A stretch of 64,000 bases of DNA from Acidovorax sp. sic0104 (GCF_019219095.1 NZ_JAHUWH010000003.1:62001-126000); one strand, 5' to 3'; counted from the first letter of the stretch, positions 34,331-43,816 are shown. Numbers and translations: made by a program. Notes: generated by a model not told the origin, from the letters alone.

Positions 34331-35299
34331 TCAAGCCCCTCTCGCAGGACGCTTGTCCGCCGGGACGCCCACGCCCGCCAGTTCGCCCGACTTCGCCAAA
34401 GCCTCGGCCAGGAACTTCACGAACGTCTGCACGCGCGTGGAGAACTGATGGCGCTGCGGGTACACCGCGTACACGTCGGCCGCAGGGGTCTGGTAGTGCG
34501 GCAGCACGGGCTCCAGCAGGCCTTGCGCCAGGTGCCGTTTCACGTCCCACTCGGCACGCATCACGATGCCGTGGCCCTGCAGCGCCCACAGCACGGCGAT
34601 CTCGCCGTCGTTGGTGGTCAGGTTGCCGGTGATCTTGATGGACTCTGTGTGCGCCTTGCTGCCGCGCCCGGTGGTCAGGCGCCACAGGCCGTAGGCCTCG
34701 TCGCCCTGGCGGATGCCGATGCACTGGTGGGCCATCAGGTCGCGCGGCACGCGCGGCCGGCCATGGCGCTCCAGGTAAGCGGGCGCGGCGCACAGCACGC
34801 GCCGGTTGGGGGCGATGCGCCGGGCTATCACCCGGCCGTCGGGCGGCTCGCCAAAACGCACGCACACATCGTAGGCATCGTCGGTGATGGGCGGGGGGTG
34901 CACAGACAGCTGCAGTTGCACATCCACCTCGGGGTACCGCCGCACGAAGTCCGAGATCACGGGGGCGATGTGCATGCGCCCGAAGCCCAGCGTGGCGTTC
35001 ACGCGCAACAGACCCTTGGGGCTGGCGCGGGACTGCACGATGAGCTCGTCCAGCGCGTCGATCTCGCGCAGGATGCGGCGCGCGTGCTCCAGCAGCAGCT
35101 CGCCCTCGGGCGTGAGGCTCATGCGGCGCGTGGAGCGGTTCACCAGCACGACGCCCAGGCGCCGCTCCATCTGCGCCAGGTGCTTGCTGACGGCTGCTGT
35201 GGACACGCCCATCTCGCGCCCCGCGGCGCTCAGGCTGGGGCTGGCGGCCAGGGTGGAGAAAAAGCCCAGTTCGGCAGGCTGGATGGTGCTGGAGCTCAT
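34331..35299 (-). CDS. LysR-type regulator of the DmlR type
   Basis: A 322-residue LysR regulator: helix-turn-helix LSAAGREMGVSTAAVSKHLAQME, then NRSTRRMSLTPEGELLL, and a standard effector domain with FGRMHIAPVISDF. It is divergent from a D-malate/tartrate dehydrogenase gene, as dmlR is from dmlA in E. coli, which supports that name-level comparison without proving it. ATG at 35299 is preferred over an in-frame TTG 6 bp upstream. Confidence 0.87.
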   Translation of the reverse strand: MSSSTIQPAELGFFSTLAASPSLSAAGREMGVSTAAVSKHLAQMERRLGVVLVNRSTRRMSLTPEGELLLEHARRILREIDALDELIVQSRASPKGLLRVNATLGFGRMHIAPVISDFVRRYPEVDVQLQLSVHPPPITDDAYDVCVRFGEPPDGRVIARRIAPNRRVLCAAPAYLERHGRPRVPRDLMAHQCIGIRQGDEAYGLWRLTTGRGSKAHTESIKITGNLTTNDGEIAVLWALQGHGIVMRAEWDVKRHLAQGLLEPVLPHYQTPAADVYAVYPQRHQFSTRVQTFVKFLAEALAKSGELAGVGVPADKRPARGA

Positions 35300-35310
35300 G
35301 AGCAATCTTC

Positions 35311-35321
35311 AACTCAGAGTT
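35311..35321. promoter_or_regulatory. Palindrome in the dmlR-like/dmlA intergenic region
   Basis: AACTC-A-GAGTT, an 11-bp perfect inverted repeat about 12 bp upstream of the regulator gene and 98 bp before the dehydrogenase gene. Candidate half of a LysR binding region. Confidence 0.4.
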
Positions 35322-35418
35322 AACGATGGATTCACTTTATCGCCGTTCCAACGCAGCGTCCAGGCCTACAGTCCGCACCATCCAATCAGCCACTCACGGC
35401 GTTCAACGCCCTACCACC

Positions 35419-36507
35419 ATGACCACCTACGCAATAGCCACCATTCCCGGAGACGGCATCGGCAAGGAAGTGATTCCCGCCGGCCAGCGCGTGCTGCAGG
35501 CACTGGCCGCCCAGCACGCAGGCTTGCAGTTCGAGTTCGAGAACTTCGGCTGGGGCGGCGACTGGTACCGCGCACACGGCGTGATGATGCCGGCCGATGG
35601 CCTGGACGCTCTGCGTGGCAAGGACGCCATCCTGTTCGGCTCGGCCGGCGACCCGGACATCCCCGACCACATCACGCTGTGGGGCCTGCGCCTGAAGATC
35701 TGCCAGGGGTTCGACCAATACGCCAACGTGCGGCCCACGCGCATCCTGCCGGGCATCGACGCCCCGCTCAAGCGTTGCGCGCCCAAGGATCTGGACTGGG
35801 TCATCGTTCGCGAGAACTCCGAGGGCGAATACTCCGGCGTGGGCGGCCGCGTGCACCAGGGCCACCCCATCGAGGCGGCCACCGACGTGTCCATCATGAC
35901 CCGCGTGGGCGTGGAGCGCATCCTGCGCTTTGCCTTTCGACTGGCCCAGTCCCGGCCCCGCAAGCTGCTCACCGTCATCACCAAGAGCAACGCCCAGCGC
36001 CATGCGATGGTGATGTGGGACGAGATCGCCGCGCAGGTCGGCCAGGAGTTCCCCGACGTGAAGTGGGACAAGGAACTGGTCGATGCCGCCACGGCCCGCA
36101 TGGTCAACCGCCCCGCCACGCTGGACACCATCGTCGCCACCAACCTGCACGCCGACATCCTGTCGGACCTGGCCGCTGCGCTGGCCGGAAGCCTGGGCAT
36201 CGCGCCCACGGGCAACATCGACCCCGAGCGCCGCTTCCCCAGCATGTTTGAGCCCATCCACGGCTCGGCCTTCGACATCATGGGCAAAGGCCTGGCCAAC
36301 CCCATCGGCACCTTCTGGTCGGTGGTGATGCTGCTGGAGCACCTGGGCGAAACCACGGCGGCCGTGCAGGTGATGCAGGCGATAGAACAGGTCACCGCCA
36401 ACCCGGCGCTGCACACCCGCGACCTGGGCGGCACCGCCACCACGGCGCAGGTGACCGACGCCGTGTGCGAGCTGCTCGCGCGCCAGCCCTTGCAGCGCGC
36501 CGCCTGA
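35419..36507 (+). CDS. Tartrate/D-malate dehydrogenase family (IDH/IMDH-like)
   Basis: A 362-residue NAD-dependent beta-decarboxylating dehydrogenase. Characteristic segments: TIPGDGIGKEVIPAG, FGSAGDPDIPDHITLWGLRLKICQ, VRENSEGEYSGVGG, the Lys in VITKSNAQRH, and GSAFDIMGKGLANPIGTFW. The motif IPDHITLWGL separates tartrate/D-malate dehydrogenases from isopropylmalate dehydrogenase. It converts D-malate (or L-tartrate) to pyruvate (or oxaloglycolate), with Mn or Mg. The divergent LysR regulator and the downstream Bug-type receptor for small carboxylates fit uptake and use of dicarboxylates. Confidence 0.9.
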   Translation: MTTYAIATIPGDGIGKEVIPAGQRVLQALAAQHAGLQFEFENFGWGGDWYRAHGVMMPADGLDALRGKDAILFGSAGDPDIPDHITLWGLRLKICQGFDQYANVRPTRILPGIDAPLKRCAPKDLDWVIVRENSEGEYSGVGGRVHQGHPIEAATDVSIMTRVGVERILRFAFRLAQSRPRKLLTVITKSNAQRHAMVMWDEIAAQVGQEFPDVKWDKELVDAATARMVNRPATLDTIVATNLHADILSDLAAALAGSLGIAPTGNIDPERRFPSMFEPIHGSAFDIMGKGLANPIGTFWSVVMLLEHLGETTAAVQVMQAIEQVTANPALHTRDLGGTATTAQVTDAVCELLARQPLQRAA

Positions 36508-36642
36508 TGCCTGCGCACCCGGGCGCCTGGTGCCACCCGGCACGGGTGCCAAAAAAAGCCCGCCCCTGCCCGGCACGGGGCCGGCCCCCATGACCAGCGA
36601 AGTCATGCGCCGCACGCCACAACAACCATGAAGGAGACAAGC

Positions 36643-37701
36643 ATGAAGCACCGTGACACCCACCGGCGCACCGGCAGCGTACCTGCCGCGCTGTATCCCG
36701 GCCACCTGTTCGCACAACCCCTGCGGCGAGGTCTGCTGTGCGCGGCCGCCATCGCCGCAGGCGCCTTTCTGCTGCCCGGCACCCAGGCGCTGGCCCAGCC
36801 CCAGGCCTGGCCGACCAAGCCCGTCACCATCGTCGTGCCGTTCGCCGCAGGCGGCACCACCGACGTACTGGCGCGCGCGCTCGGCGAAAAGTTGGGCGCG
36901 GCCCTGGGCCAGCCCGTCATCGTCGAGAACCGTGGCGGCGCCGGCGCCACCATCGGCGCGGACTACGTGGCCAAGGCAGCGCCCGACGGCCACACGCTGC
37001 TGATGGGCGCCGTGCACCACACCATCGCCACCAGTGTGTACAAGAAACTAGGCTACGACTTCCAGAAGAGCTTTGCGCCCATCACCTCCGTGGCGCTGGT
37101 GCCCAACGTGCTCGCCGTGGCCGCCACCACGCCCGCCAGGGACGTGAAGGAACTGGTGGCGCTGATGAAGGCGGCGCCCGACAAGTTCTCGTACGGCTCC
37201 AACGGCGCGGGCACGGCGCAGCACCTGATCGGCACGCAGTTCGCAGCAGCCATCGGCCAGCCGCTGCTGCACGTGCCCTACAAGGGCAGCGGCCCGCTCA
37301 CCACCGACCTGCTGGGCGGCCAGGTATCGATGTCGTTCGACACCGTGACCCCTGTGCTGCCCCACATCAAGGCCGGAAAGCTGCGCGCGCTGGCGGTCAC
37401 CACGGCCAGGCGGTCTTCGTCGCTGCCCGACGTGCCCACGCTGGCGGAAAGCGGCTTTCTGGGCTTTGACATCGGCACCTGGTTCGGCGTACTTGCTCCC
37501 GCACGCACCCCGCCCGAGGTGGTGGAGCGGCTGAACGCCGAGATGGTCAAAGTGATCCAGTCGCCCGACTTCAGAAAGCGCATGCAAGAGATCGGCGCCG
37601 AGCCCATCGGCAACACCCCGGCGCAGATGGGGCAGCAGATCGCTGCGGACACCGCGCGCTTTGGCAAGCTGGTGGCAGACAACAAGATCACCACCGACTG
37701 A
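36643..37701 (+). CDS. Bug-family tripartite tricarboxylate receptor, periplasmic
   Basis: A 352-residue periplasmic binding protein of the Bug/TctC family, abundant in Burkholderiales. After an Arg-rich start and a hydrophobic signal segment ending ALAQ, the mature part begins PQAWPTKPVTIVVPFAAGG, the family signature, followed by GAGATIGADYVAKAAPDG. Ligands of this family are small carboxylates; the upstream D-malate/tartrate dehydrogenase makes malate or tartrate a good candidate. ATG at 36643 with AGGAG 9 nt upstream; an in-frame ATG 15 bp earlier is weaker. No TctA/TctB membrane genes are nearby. Confidence 0.9.
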   Translation: MKHRDTHRRTGSVPAALYPGHLFAQPLRRGLLCAAAIAAGAFLLPGTQALAQPQAWPTKPVTIVVPFAAGGTTDVLARALGEKLGAALGQPVIVENRGGAGATIGADYVAKAAPDGHTLLMGAVHHTIATSVYKKLGYDFQKSFAPITSVALVPNVLAVAATTPARDVKELVALMKAAPDKFSYGSNGAGTAQHLIGTQFAAAIGQPLLHVPYKGSGPLTTDLLGGQVSMSFDTVTPVLPHIKAGKLRALAVTTARRSSSLPDVPTLAESGFLGFDIGTWFGVLAPARTPPEVVERLNAEMVKVIQSPDFRKRMQEIGAEPIGNTPAQMGQQIAADTARFGKLVADNKITTD

Positions 37702-37746
37702 AGAACCGCATGGCGTGTGCCGGTCCGAGGGCGCTTGCCAGGCTCG

Positions 37747-37846
37747 CCCTCCCCTTGCGGGAGAGGGTTGGGGAGAGGCAATCAATCGACGCGGCGTGCC
37801 TGTGCGCCCCCTCTCCCCCGCCCTCTCCCACAAGGGGGGGAGGGAG
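37747..37846. repeat. Pair of inverted GC-rich intergenic repeats (CCCTCTCCC family)
   Basis: Copy 1 (37747-37778) reads CCCTCCCCTTGCGGGAGAGG... and copy 2 (37807-37846) is its near-complement in inverted orientation, so the two arms can form a stem of about 30 bp. A third related copy lies at 57511-57550. It sits in the 263-bp gap between the Bug receptor and metI and may work as a transcription end or nucleoid-associated site. Confidence 0.65.
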
Positions 37847-37910
37847 TGAAGACAAGCGCGGCCATGGGTGCGGCGGTGGAGGCCGAATTTGAGGAAAAAA
37901 AGGCCGTCTG

Positions 37911-37950
37911 CGCTTGACCATCAATCGTCAGCAGCTATTGATTCAATAGC
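37911..37950. repeat. Short intergenic palindromic repeat, copy 4
   Basis: CGCTTGACCA, then GCAGCTATTGATTCAATAGC. The A/T-centred hairpin GCTATTGATTCAATAGC is nearly perfect. It lies 15 bp from the metI stop. Confidence 0.6.
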
Positions 37951-37964
37951 ATGCACCGTCCGGC

Positions 37965-38630
37965 TCAGCGGTGGCTCAACCTGCGCACCGCCCAGTCGCC
38001 CAGGCTCTGCACGGCCTGCACGAAGAAGATCAGCACCAGCACCACGGCCAGCATGATCTCGGGCAGGAAGCGCTGGTAGCCGTAGCGGATGCCCAGGTCG
38101 CCCAGGCCGCCGCCGCCAATGGCGCCGGCCATGGCGGAGTAGCCAGTGAGGCTGACGAAGGTGATGGTCAGGCCCGCCACGATGCCGGGCAGCGCCTCGG
38201 GCAGCAGCACCTTCCAGACGATCTGACCGGTGGTGGCGCCCATGGCCTGGGCGGCTTCCACCAGCCCATGGTCCACCTCGCGCAGCGCGGCTTCCACCAG
38301 GCGCGCCACGAACGGCGCTGCGGCGATGGTCAGCGGCACCACGGCCGCGGCCGTGCCGATGGACGAGCCGGTGATGAAGCGCGTGAACGGGATGATGGCC
38401 ACCAGCAAAATGATGAATGGCGTGGACCGCACGGCATTGACCAGCCAGCCCACGAGCTTGTTGGTAGGGCCGTTTTCCAGCACGCCGCCGTGGTCCGTCA
38501 GCCGCAGGAAGACGCCCAGGGGCACGCCGATAAGGCCGCCGACGATGCCGGAGATGCCCACCATGATGAGCGTCTCCCACAGAGACGACGCGAACAGGTC
38601 CAGCATGGCGGGGGTGAAATTGTTGAACAT
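37965..38630 (-). CDS. metI: Methionine ABC transporter permease MetI
   Basis: A 221-residue permease with about five membrane segments. The loop EAAQAMGATTGQIVWKVLLPEALPG is the coupling helix region typical of MetI, and YSAMAGAIGGGGLGDLGIRYGYQRF is a family hallmark. With MetN and MetQ it imports methionine. It follows metN by 21 bp. Confidence 0.92.
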   Translation of the reverse strand: MFNNFTPAMLDLFASSLWETLIMVGISGIVGGLIGVPLGVFLRLTDHGGVLENGPTNKLVGWLVNAVRSTPFIILLVAIIPFTRFITGSSIGTAAAVVPLTIAAAPFVARLVEAALREVDHGLVEAAQAMGATTGQIVWKVLLPEALPGIVAGLTITFVSLTGYSAMAGAIGGGGLGDLGIRYGYQRFLPEIMLAVVLVLIFFVQAVQSLGDWAVRRLSHR

Positions 38631-38651
38631 GGTTGTTTGCTTCCTCTGCTT

Positions 38652-39698
38652 TCAGCCTGCCACAGCGACTTCTTGGACTTCGACACCGCCTGCGCGCAGG
38701 TGCGCCACGGCACCCGACAGGCGCCCGGCCTCGCCGCTGGCGTACACGGCCAGCGAGCCGAAGGTCTCGTCCTGGATTTCGTCCACCTGGCCGTGCAGGA
38801 TGCTCATGTCGACGCCGAACTCGCGGATCAGCTGCGACAGGATGGGCTGGTAGGCGCTGTCGCCGGCGTAGGACAGGCGCAGCAGCCGGCCCGTGCGACC
38901 GGCATCAAGCTGGCCTGCGAGCTTGCGCACATGGTCGAGCACGCTGGCGGGCAGCTCTTGCGGCAGGATCTCGTCGATGAGGCTCTTGGTGATGGGCTGC
39001 TGCGGGCGGGTGAAGACGTCAAGCACACGGCCCTGCTCCACGATGCGGCCGGCCTCGATCACGGCCACGCGGTCGGCCACCTGCTTGATGACCTGCATCT
39101 GGTGGGTGATGAGCACCACGGTCAGGCCCAGCTCGCGGTTGACCTGGCGCAGCAGGTCGAGGATGGAGCGCGTGGTCTCCGGGTCCAGTGCGGACGTGGC
39201 TTCGTCACTCAGCAGCACCTTGGGCCGGCTGGCGAGCGCGCGCGCAATGCCCACGCGCTGCTTCTGGCCGCCGCTGATCTGCGCGGGGTAGCGGTCTGCC
39301 AGGGCCGACAGGCCCACCAGCTCCAGCAGCGGGTTCACGCGCTCGCGGATGGCCGCCTTGTCCATGCCGGCGAGCTCCAGCGGCAGCGCGGCGTTGTCGA
39401 ACACGGTGCGGGACGACAGCAAATTGAAGTGCTGGAACACCATGCCGATGTCCCGGCGCGCCTCGCGCAGCTGCGATTCGTTCAGTTGGGTGAGGTCGCG
39501 GCCGTCCACGATCACCTGGCCGGTGGTCGGGCGGTTGAGCAGATTGATGACGCGCACCAGCGAGCTCTTGCCAGCGCCGCTCTTGCCAATGATGCCGAAC
39601 ACTTCGCCGGACGTGATGTGCAGGTCGATGCCCTTCAAGGCTTCGACCGGGCCTTGTGAGCCCTGGTAGGTTTGGGTGATACCCCGTAAGTCGATCAT
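38652..39698 (-). CDS. metN: Methionine ABC transporter ATP-binding protein MetN
   Basis: A 348-residue ATPase. Walker A is GKSGAGKSS, the signature [15 protein letters not shown], Walker [13 protein letters not shown]. The C-terminal 90 residues form the NIL (C2) regulatory domain that inhibits transport when methionine is plentiful. ATG at 39698 gives the usual N-terminus [13 protein letters not shown]. The cognate MetQ gene is 8 kb away. An upstream segment near 39794 resembles the box seen before metQ and sbp, but weakly. Confidence 0.92.
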   Translation of the reverse strand: MIDLRGITQTYQGSQGPVEALKGIDLHITSGEVFGIIGKSGAGKSSLVRVINLLNRPTTGQVIVDGRDLTQLNESQLREARRDIGMVFQHFNLLSSRTVFDNAALPLELAGMDKAAIRERVNPLLELVGLSALADRYPAQISGGQKQRVGIARALASRPKVLLSDEATSALDPETTRSILDLLRQVNRELGLTVVLITHQMQVIKQVADRVAVIEAGRIVEQGRVLDVFTRPQQPITKSLIDEILPQELPASVLDHVRKLAGQLDAGRTGRLLRLSYAGDSAYQPILSQLIREFGVDMSILHGQVDEIQDETFGSLAVYASGEAGRLSGAVAHLRAGGVEVQEVAVAG

Positions 39699-39860
39699 GG
39701 AAATGCGAGAGCGCCGCACAGGCCGAGGTGTCGGCCCGCTACGGCGCCCATGTCAGTGAAAAAAAGGGATGCAGGAAATGTATCGGCGCAGCTTAATATC
39801 TCAAACGATCAAAAAATCGATTGATTAGATGAATTGCTTATATGGCGAGCAAAAAAACGC

Positions 39861-39900
39861 AGTAGCTATGAAATTCATAGCTTCAAGCGCTTGACTGAAG
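39861..39900. repeat. Short intergenic palindromic repeat, copy 5
   Basis: AGCTATGAAATTCATAGC (perfect 18-bp palindrome), then CAAGCGCTTG (perfect 10-bp palindrome). It is the cleanest copy of the family. It lies in the 254-bp gap between metN and the histidine kinase stop codon. Confidence 0.7.
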
Positions 39901-39952
39901 TGCGGCATCAGGCATTTTTGCCCATGCCGCTGCGGCATCTGCCTTGTGGCCG

Positions 39953-42010
39953 CTACCCGCCGCCCCCCATCACCGAGAGCACCTTGTTCACCAGCGCCTG
40001 GGCGTCGAAGGGCTTGACAAGCAGTTCCATCTGCGCGCCCAGGAACTGGGGGTTCATGGCCGCCTGCTCGGCGTAGCCCGTCATGAGGATGATCTTGATC
40101 GCGGGAAGCTTCTCGCGCGCGTAGTCGGCCACCTGACGGCCGTTGGGGCCGGGCAGGCCCACGTCGGAGACCAGCAGGTCGAAGTGCACGGCGCCCGACA
40201 GCAGCGCCATCGCGGCGCTGCCCGAGGCGGCCTCCATCACGTAAAAGCCGTTGTCGCGCAGCAGTTCCACCGCCAGGACGCGCACGGTGTCGTCGTCCTC
40301 CACCACGAGCGCCGAGTCAGGTCGGCGCGGGCTGGTGAGCATGGGGGCCGGATCGGCGCGCTCGGCCGCGGCTTCGGCGCGTGAGCGGCAGAAATACAGC
40401 GACACCCGCGTACCCTGCCCCACCGTGCTTTCAAGCACCGCCAGCCCGCCGGACTGGCGCATGAAGCCGTAGATCATCGACAACCCCAGGCCCGTGCCCT
40501 GCCCCAGCGGCTTGGTGGTGAAAAACGGGTCGAACGCGCGGGCCATCACATCGGCGGACATGCCGACGCCGGTATCGCTCACGGTCACGCGGACGTACTC
40601 GCCCGCATCCAGCCCCGGCACGGAATTGTCCCCCGACGCCTCCAGGTTCACGTTGTCGGCCTCGATGCGCAGGGTGCCGCGCTCGGGCATGGCGTCCCGC
40701 GCGTTGATGCACAGGTTCAGCACCGCGTTGTCGAACTGGTGAACGTCGGTGTACGCTGGCCACAGGTCGGGCTGCAAGGCCATTTGCAGCGCGATGTTCT
40801 CGCCACAGGTGCTGCGCACGATGGTCTCCAGGCTCGCCAGCGACGCGGCCAGGTCCACGGGGCGCGAATCCAGCGGCTGGCGGCGCGAGAACGCCAGCAG
40901 CCGCTGCGTGAGCGCGCCCGCACGCTTGGCGGCGGCCAGACCCGCGTCGATGTACTTGCCGGCCTCTGCCTCGCGGCCCTGGGCGATGCGCTGGCGGATG
41001 AGCTGCAGCGGCAGCACGATACCCTGCAGCATGTTGTTGAGGTCGTGCGCGATGCCGCCCGTGAGCTGCCCGAGCGCCTCCATCTTCTGGCTCTGGCGCA
41101 ACTGCTCCTCCGCGCTGCGCAGGGCCTCGGCCTGCGCGCGCTCTTCAGTGACGTCGCGGCCCACCGCCTGGATGAAGCCATCGGCCGGGGCGGCCGTCCA
41201 GGCCACCCAGCGATCGGTGCCGTCACGGTGGCGGTAGCGCAGCGTGCCCTGGCGCTTGGGGGCGCCTTTCTGCAGTGAGTTGAGCTCGCCCATCAGCGTG
41301 GGCTCGTCGTCCGGGTGGGCAAAGGCCTGCACCTGGCGGCCCACGGTCTCCTGTTCGGTCCAGCCGAGCACGGAGGTCCAGGCCGGATTCACCGCCACGA
41401 TCTGGCCGTCGAAACGCGTCACCATCAGCAGCGCGTCGGACCCCAGCCACAGGCGGTTGCGGTCGGCGGTGCGCTCGGCCACCTGCTGCTCCAGCGACGC
41501 CGCAGCCTCGCGCAGGCCCCGCTCGGCAATCACCTTGCCGGTGGTCTCGATCACCGTGTCCATCATGGCCACCACGACGCCGGTGTCATCGCGCACAGGG
41601 CTGTAGCAGAAGGTGAAGTACGCCTCCTCGTCGTAGCCGTGGCGGTTGATGGTGAGAGGGAAATCCTCCACAAACGTGGATTCGCCCCGGAATGCCTTGT
41701 CCACGATGGGGCTGATCACGTCCCACACCTCGCTCCACACCTCCTGCACCGGGCGGCCCAACGCATCGGGCTTGTCACCCAGAATGGTGCGAAATGCATC
41801 GTTGTGGAAGCAGTAGCGGTGCTCGCCCCACATCAGGCATTTGGGAAAGTCTGACGCCAGCACCATCTCCACCGCAAAGAGCAAGGCGCGTGGCCAGCCC
41901 TGCACCGGGCCGAGCGGGTGGCGCGCCCAGTCATAGCGCCGGATCTTGTCGCTCGCCGCGCCAGGGGCGCGCGGAAATCCAGCGGGGGCGGACGAAAAGA
42001 AATCGGTCAT
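39953..42010 (-). CDS. Hybrid sensor histidine kinase/response regulator
   Basis: A 685-residue soluble hybrid kinase with no membrane segments. Order: PAS-like domain (residues 30-170), second PAS with PAC (195-290), HisKA with GGIAHDLNN (phospho-accepting His322), HATPase_c (about 410-530; NLCINARDAMPERG, FDPFFTTKPLGQGTGLGLSMIYG) and a receiver domain (about 565-680; phospho-accepting Asp near 615 in LVSDVGLPG, Lys in LLVKPF). This layout resembles soluble PAS-type hybrid kinases that sense light, redox or ligands. No separate output regulator is adjacent. Spaced 226 bp from the next gene. Confidence 0.9.
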   Translation of the reverse strand: MTDFFSSAPAGFPRAPGAASDKIRRYDWARHPLGPVQGWPRALLFAVEMVLASDFPKCLMWGEHRYCFHNDAFRTILGDKPDALGRPVQEVWSEVWDVISPIVDKAFRGESTFVEDFPLTINRHGYDEEAYFTFCYSPVRDDTGVVVAMMDTVIETTGKVIAERGLREAAASLEQQVAERTADRNRLWLGSDALLMVTRFDGQIVAVNPAWTSVLGWTEQETVGRQVQAFAHPDDEPTLMGELNSLQKGAPKRQGTLRYRHRDGTDRWVAWTAAPADGFIQAVGRDVTEERAQAEALRSAEEQLRQSQKMEALGQLTGGIAHDLNNMLQGIVLPLQLIRQRIAQGREAEAGKYIDAGLAAAKRAGALTQRLLAFSRRQPLDSRPVDLAASLASLETIVRSTCGENIALQMALQPDLWPAYTDVHQFDNAVLNLCINARDAMPERGTLRIEADNVNLEASGDNSVPGLDAGEYVRVTVSDTGVGMSADVMARAFDPFFTTKPLGQGTGLGLSMIYGFMRQSGGLAVLESTVGQGTRVSLYFCRSRAEAAAERADPAPMLTSPRRPDSALVVEDDDTVRVLAVELLRDNGFYVMEAASGSAAMALLSGAVHFDLLVSDVGLPGPNGRQVADYAREKLPAIKIILMTGYAEQAAMNPQFLGAQMELLVKPFDAQALVNKVLSVMGGGG

Positions 42011-42236
42011 GGCAATGAATTGGCGGCCCGGCGACTGTGTCTTGGTAGGGTGTCCATGGTGGTTCTGTGGGCCCGTGAGTTGCTTTCAGCGGTCCCCGCA
42101 GGCCGGCCGGCCGGCTGGCCCACCCGCCGAACGCGGCCTCTTGGGAGTCTACAAGCGAAACCGCTCCCGGCTGAAGTTCCCGGCAGCCCGCCGGGGTGGA
42201 GAGTGGACGCCGGTTCGTGCCGTTCTTCGGTGTGTC

Positions 42237-43436
42237 TCAGGCGCCTACCGCCGCCGCGCCCCTTGCCTGCACGCGGCGCGAGACCATCAGGCCAAGCACG
42301 AACACGCCCAGTGCCGCGACGGAGAACACGGGCGCAAGCCAGCCACGGTCCACGCTGAAGGCCACTATCAGGACCCCGGTGGACTGGCCCAGGAACAGAA
42401 GGCACGCGAACATCGTCACCGCCGCTCCCCGCGCCTGCGGCGCCATCTGAGTGGCCTGCACCTGCAGCGTGTTGTGCAGCATGTAAAAGCCGATGCCCGC
42501 CATGAAGCAGCCCAGCATCGCCCAACCCACCACCGGCGCCCAGGCCAGCGACAGCAGACCCACGGCGATCAGCGTGGCGCCCGTGACGGCCAGGCCCCGC
42601 TCGCCCAGCGCGGCCAGCCAGCGCCGCGCGAACACGCTGTAGATGAGGCCACCCACACCGTAAAGCACCATCACGCCGCCCGCGGCCGCGGCCGACAGAC
42701 CAAAGCCGTCGACCATGCGCGCCGGCACGAAGGCCAGAGTGCCGAATGCCAGCGCACCCTCGATGGCCACCACCGCCAGCACCCATCGCACACGCTCCAT
42801 GCGCAACAAAGCCATTGTTCCCGCCAGGTAGCTGCCCAGCGAGAAGGCCGCCGCACCCTGCACTGCCTGCGTGCGCAGCGCCCCGCTGGCGCGGGCATGC
42901 CGCAGCAGCAGCGCGGCGGCGGCAAAGAACAGCACGGCCAAGGCACCCAGCGCGGAACGCCAGCCCAGCGTCTCAGTGGCCAATCCTCCGAACCACTGGC
43001 CCGCCATCATCCCGGTAACGGTGGCGACCATGAGGCGCGCCAGGGTCTCCTGACGCTGCTCGTAGGCCACCTCATCGCCTATCCAGGCCATCGACAGCGG
43101 AATGATCCCCGCCGCTGCCGCGCCCATGGCGGCGCGCGCCACCACCAGCAGCGTGAAGCTCTGCGCCAACGCCGTGACGGCACTGAACACCGCGCAGGCC
43201 GCCGTGGCGCCGATGATCACGCGCACCTTGCCGATGCGATCGCCCAGCGGGCCGTACACCAATTGCAGCACGCCGTAGGCCACGGCAAACGCGGCGATGA
43301 CGGCGGAGGCATCTCCGGTGGTGATCCTGTATTCGAGGGACAGCGCCACCAGCATGGGGTCGCACACGCGCATGGATGCCATGCTGCAAAAGGCCGCCAG
43401 GCTGATGAGCCGCAGCATCGTGGAGGAAGAGGTCAT
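42237..43436 (-). CDS. MFS transporter
   Basis: A 399-residue major facilitator permease with about twelve membrane segments. VYGPLGDRIGKVRVIIGAT is the conserved cytoplasmic loop 2-3 motif. ATG at 43436 (MTSSST) is the normal start; a longer in-frame reading continues 225 bp upstream but is not homologous-looking. Substrate unknown; drug or metabolite efflux is typical. It forms the left neighbour of the accessory island. Confidence 0.85.
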   Translation of the reverse strand: MTSSSTMLRLISLAAFCSMASMRVCDPMLVALSLEYRITTGDASAVIAAFAVAYGVLQLVYGPLGDRIGKVRVIIGATAACAVFSAVTALAQSFTLLVVARAAMGAAAAGIIPLSMAWIGDEVAYEQRQETLARLMVATVTGMMAGQWFGGLATETLGWRSALGALAVLFFAAAALLLRHARASGALRTQAVQGAAAFSLGSYLAGTMALLRMERVRWVLAVVAIEGALAFGTLAFVPARMVDGFGLSAAAAGGVMVLYGVGGLIYSVFARRWLAALGERGLAVTGATLIAVGLLSLAWAPVVGWAMLGCFMAGIGFYMLHNTLQVQATQMAPQARGAAVTMFACLLFLGQSTGVLIVAFSVDRGWLAPVFSVAALGVFVLGLMVSRRVQARGAAAVGA

Positions 43437-43544
43437 ATCACCCGATTGTGGTGCGGCTGGCGCAAGGGCGCTGGCGCGGAGCGCTATGCACCCCGGGGGT
43501 TGAAGGTCTGAGCCTGCATTTGGCTTCATGGCGCGATGTGCGTC

Positions 43545-43624
43545 GCTTCGACAAGCGTGAACGGGCAAGGGGCGCGCCTGGGCCGATGGATCCTTGAGCC
43601 GTTCGGGGTGAGCATGTCGAAGCC
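43545..43624. repeat. Degenerate copy of the TTCGACAGGCTCA repeat at the island edge
   Basis: GCTTCGACAAGCGTGAACGG (43545-43564) and CCGTTCGGGGTGAGCATGTCGAAGC (43600-43624) form an imperfect inverted pair, related to the copy at 9463-9522. It marks the left limit of the lower-GC region. The rest of the 414-bp gap (43437-43850) shows only the 17-bp palindrome listed separately. Confidence 0.6.
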
Positions 43625-43816
43625 TCGCTGTGGCGAAGATTGGGTGACCATGGAGTTTCATCCCCGCGAAGCCCAGCGTACCGAATGCATCGCTGCACAG
43701 GCGAGAACGCGCCGCAGGTCAGGCGAACTACGCACTGTCAAGTGCAAAAAAGGAGCTTGGTCAAAAAAAATGCACGCATAAGCTGGCACTCCCTTCAACC
43801 TAACCGGGGCTTCCGG

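Noticed and set aside
39700..39850. SAM riboswitch or other methionine-responsive RNA upstream of metN
   Set aside because: No multi-helix junction or conserved core could be recognised; only A/T-rich promoter-like DNA is present.
41946..43511. A 521-codon plus-strand frame opposite the MFS transporter
   Set aside because: Low-complexity His/Arg/Gln composition typical of an antisense reading of a membrane protein gene.
43750..43790. Sigma-54 promoter before the island operon (TGGCAC at about 43784)
   Set aside because: The -24-like TGGCAC is present but the -12 TTGCA element is missing at the right spacing.
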